40,273 nucleotides of DNA, from contig NZ_BCVA01000049.1 in assembly GCF_001591505.1 (NCBI RefSeq), forward strand, positions 1 through 40,273, written 5' to 3'. Positions 38,291 to 40,273 of this stretch are shown piece after piece. This stretch comes from Neobacillus niacini NBRC 15566. Its GTDB lineage: Bacteria > Bacillota > Bacilli > Bacillales > Cytobacillaceae. The notes beneath the pieces are model-generated. The model saw only the letters and a program-made list of their open reading frames with translations. It had not been told where the DNA came from and ran no database searches. Position 1 is the first letter of the stretch; every line of letters starts with the position of its first letter. A program made the position numbers and the translations under genes.

Positions 38291-39292
38291 CTAATCAATT
38301 AAAAATTTTTCTATCTTTTTGCTTAACTGATGACGATTGTGTTCCGAATAAAGTCCAGATAAATCCGGTCCTTTTGGCAAAATACCATTATGGCCTTTTT
38401 GATCATTGCTAGCTATATGATTCGAGAGATGGTAATGTCTCTTTATGGCGTCAAAATCAGTGGTATCGCCAAAACCAGGTGTTTGATATAAATCCCTTAG
38501 ATAGCCCCAAAGATGTGGGAAATCAACAATCCGGTTACGATTGGTTTTAAAAGCAGAATAATAAGCCGCATCAAAGCGAATTAATGTTGCATATAGACGG
38601 ACATCTGAGTCAGTAATATAATCTCCAAATAAGAAACGTTGTTTCGATAAACGCTCCTCTAATTCATCTAATCTTTCAAATAAAGTATCGTACGAATGTT
38701 CATAAGCTTCCTGTGACTGCGCAAAGCCACACTTATATACCCCATTGTTCACTTCATGAAAGATAACATCGTTTAAGGCATCAATCTCACTCCGTAAAGA
38801 TTCGGGATATAAATTTGGTGCATTTTCCTTATGATAGGCAGACCATACAGTTTCTAAATAGTTCGTTAGTTTGAAATAGTCATTGTTAACAACCTTTTGT
38901 TCCTTCATATCCACCATCACAGGAACGGTTGGCCTGCCATCGTAATCCGGTACAGTCTTTTTATAAATTTCACTCATATAGCGAATGCCTAATACAGGGT
39001 CTACCCCGTCCTCATCTAAAGAAAATTCCCAGTCTACATGCGGAAGTTTAGGCCTCATCGGGCTAGCCGTACCTAAACTAATTACTTCTTCTAAACCAAG
39101 AATTCTCCTTACAATCACTGAGCGATGTGCCCATGGGCAGACTGCTGACCATAATAGACGATATCGCCCTGCCTCTACAGGAAGCTCGCCTTCACTGCAG
39201 CCGAACGGTGTGTTAAATCTATTTTTCTGCCGCTTAAACGATCCATCCCCGCTAATTTCAGCAGCAAGGCTGCCTTGCTCTTTTTGTACCAT
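38291..39292 (-). CDS. Glutathionyl-hydroquinone reductase-like GST
   Basis: A 333-residue glutathione transferase of the Xi class (YqjG/EcM4-like). The N-terminal thioredoxin fold has the active-site CPWAHR (Cys near residue 53) after YRLLWSAV; the C-terminal helical domain has the FGDYITDSDVRLYATLIRFD signature. Xi-class enzymes reduce glutathionyl-hydroquinones by attacking the thioether with the Cys. Bacillaceae generally use bacillithiol instead of glutathione, so the physiological thiol may differ. AGAGGTG precedes the ATG with an 11-base spacer. It heads a probable operon with two GNAT genes. MITE-like copy 3 occupies its upstream region. Confidence 0.85.
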   Translation of the reverse strand: MVQKEQGSLAAEISGDGSFKRQKNRFNTPFGCSEGELPVEAGRYRLLWSAVCPWAHRSVIVRRILGLEEVISLGTASPMRPKLPHVDWEFSLDEDGVDPVLGIRYMSEIYKKTVPDYDGRPTVPVMVDMKEQKVVNNDYFKLTNYLETVWSAYHKENAPNLYPESLRSEIDALNDVIFHEVNNGVYKCGFAQSQEAYEHSYDTLFERLDELEERLSKQRFLFGDYITDSDVRLYATLIRFDAAYYSAFKTNRNRIVDFPHLWGYLRDLYQTPGFGDTTDFDAIKRHYHLSNHIASNDQKGHNGILPKGPDLSGLYSEHNRHQLSKKIEKFLID

Positions 39293-39320
39293 TTCATATG
39301 CACCTCTTTTTATAGTTTAA

Positions 39321-39578
39321 CTGTGATATAACGGAATGTTGATTTCACTATGTATGAAAAATAAACGGGAAAATTCCGGCTAATTTGAGGAATACCCTTA
39401 TTTTCTTATAAATAAGGGCAGCTTTTCCGCTTATATGCTCCAAATCCTTCGATTATGTCTTATTAAGAGACGTTAACCGGAATATCTCCGCTTATTTCTG
39501 CTTCTTAAGCCTCCAAATAGACATTAGCCGGAAATTCTCCGCCTATGATTTCTCTTACCTACACGAACCATACGTTCA
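39321..39578. mobile_element. MITE-like repeat, copy 3
   Basis: About 258 bp, aligned with the copies at 18,254 and 26,361 over its whole interior: ACGGGAAAATTCCGGCTAA, GAATACCC, TTAACCGGAATATCTCCGCT and GCCGGAAATTCTCCGCCTA in the same order. The left end (CTGTGATATAACGGAATGTT) is a worn terminal repeat and the right end is largely lost. It fills the gap between the GST-like gene start and the stop of GNAT 3, so the GST promoter may lie inside it. Confidence 0.62.
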
Positions 39579-40082
39579 TTATAAATGCAGCACCCGATGT
39601 TCATCGTCCAAGTAAACTCCATTTAGTTTCATAGCTTTTTCTTCGTACCCGAATACTTTAAATCCAAGTTTCGTATAAAGCTTCTTCGCAGGTTCATTGC
39701 TTGCCATGACTGATAGATTTATTTTTTCAATTGCTTCTATTGATTTTGCTTTATCGATTGCTTCTGTGAGCAATGCTTCTCCCACACCAGCTCCCTGTTT
39801 CTTTGGAGTCACGTACATAGCAAAGATGTTTGCTCTGTGCTGTATTTTCTCGGCTTTTTCTTGGATGAGCGTTACAACACCGATTAGCTCATCCCCATCA
39901 AACGCTCCAAAAGTATAATTTCCTTCTGTCGAGAGGTTACTTTCAACCTGGGCAATCGGATTTTCTCTTTTTATCGCGTCTTCATAAGTCGTTAGAAAAG
40001 CTTCCGGAGCCTCCTGTAGAGCCTCTAATCTAAGATTCCAGTATTTCTCTGCGTCTACTGCGCTTAGCTGTCTAATTTTCAC
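39579..40082 (-). CDS. GNAT-family N-acetyltransferase 3
   Basis: A 167-residue GNAT acetyltransferase with the acetyl-CoA loop TPKKQGAGVGEALL and the C-terminal KLYTKLGFKVFG motif; the N-terminus KIRQLSAVDAEKYWNLRLEAL is typical of RimI/phosphinothricin-type members. I start it at GTG 40082, 7 bases after AAGGAGG; the upstream frame to 40109 overlaps this site. Monocistronic, separated from the GST operon by MITE-like copy 3. Acceptor unknown. Confidence 0.86.
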   Translation of the reverse strand: MKIRQLSAVDAEKYWNLRLEALQEAPEAFLTTYEDAIKRENPIAQVESNLSTEGNYTFGAFDGDELIGVVTLIQEKAEKIQHRANIFAMYVTPKKQGAGVGEALLTEAIDKAKSIEAIEKINLSVMASNEPAKKLYTKLGFKVFGYEEKAMKLNGVYLDDEHRVLHL

Positions 40083-40193
40083 GGGGCACCCTCCTTTTCC
40101 ATAAATCATATACCTACTATATTACTAAAATTCAAAAAAGATAGATAATAAAAAATATTGGTCTCTAACTGAGGCCAATTTATTGAGGAGTCG

Positions 40194-40265
40194 TTCATGA
40201 TGACCATTTTTCAAGTTTTATATGATATTCGGGCTTCATGGGACCTTCATGATGACCACTTTTCA
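40194..40265. repeat. Two 20-bp direct repeats 52 bp apart
   Basis: TTCATGATGACCATTTTTCA at 40194-40213 recurs as TTCATGATGACCACTTTTCA at 40246-40265 with one mismatch; a shorter CTTCATGGGACC lies between. No gene is seen in 40110-40273. The window ends here, so an array may continue. Confidence 0.7.
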
Positions 40266-40273
40266 CTTTTTCG

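Overview
The window looks like the chromosome of a low-GC, Gram-positive, spore-former-type Bacillaceae bacterium (Bacillus/Neobacillus-like). The basis is AT-rich DNA, strong AGGAGG-type ribosome binding sites, CcpA-type cre boxes, and protein families typical of that group (ROK/XylR-type repressors, GPH symporters, DUF2269, YbaN, CBO0543, PbuG-like permease). The species cannot be fixed from sequence alone. No rRNA, tRNA, CRISPR array, phage or transposase gene was seen.

Region 1 (about 1-22,100) is a sugar-acid (hexuronate) island. On the minus strand lie a gluconate kinase gene broken by one in-frame TAG, larE, an SDR oxidoreductase of mannonate-oxidoreductase type and a LarA-like nickel epimerase. 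Next come a divergent ROK repressor, a GPH symporter, a five-gene operon (AraC regulator, two TIM-barrel isomerase/epimerase-like proteins, two Gfo/Idh/MocA oxidoreductases), 6-phosphogluconate dehydrogenase, uronate isomerase UxaC, a second ROK repressor, and two tandemly duplicated GPH symporters. Five promoters share one layout: TTGAC[GT], 17 bp, a -10 box, a ROK/XylR-like palindrome over the start of transcription, then a cre-like 14-mer. This ties uxaC, larA-SDR-larE and all three symporters into one regulon. The enzymes fit a route glucuronate -> fructuronate -> mannonate -> gluconate -> 6-phosphogluconate -> ribulose-5-phosphate, with the LarA homologue doing the C2 epimerisation. No mannonate dehydratase, KDG kinase or KDPG aldolase gene is in the window. 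The route is an inference.

Region 2 (about 22,100-40,273) is mostly housekeeping and accessory genes: DinB-like protein, DEDDh exonuclease, TetR plus metallo-beta-lactamase-fold hydrolase, duplicated DoxX proteins, nucleotidyltransferase, purine permease, a secreted helical protein, an orphan sensor kinase, a diguanylate cyclase, a phospholipase A2-like mini-protein, a RelA/SpoT-type HD hydrolase, an esterase, small membrane proteins, three GNAT acetyltransferases and a glutathionyl-hydroquinone-reductase-like protein.

Non-coding structure is rich. There are twin 88-nt candidate small RNA genes at 30.18-30.43 kb, each with 11-bp phased repeats and a terminator whose stems covary. Three cre-like boxes spaced exactly 21 bp precede a 32-codon ORF near 6.2 kb. 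A MITE-like 260-270 bp repeat is present in three copies (18.25, 26.36 and 39.32 kb). Short direct repeats of 52-53 bp period sit at both window edges.
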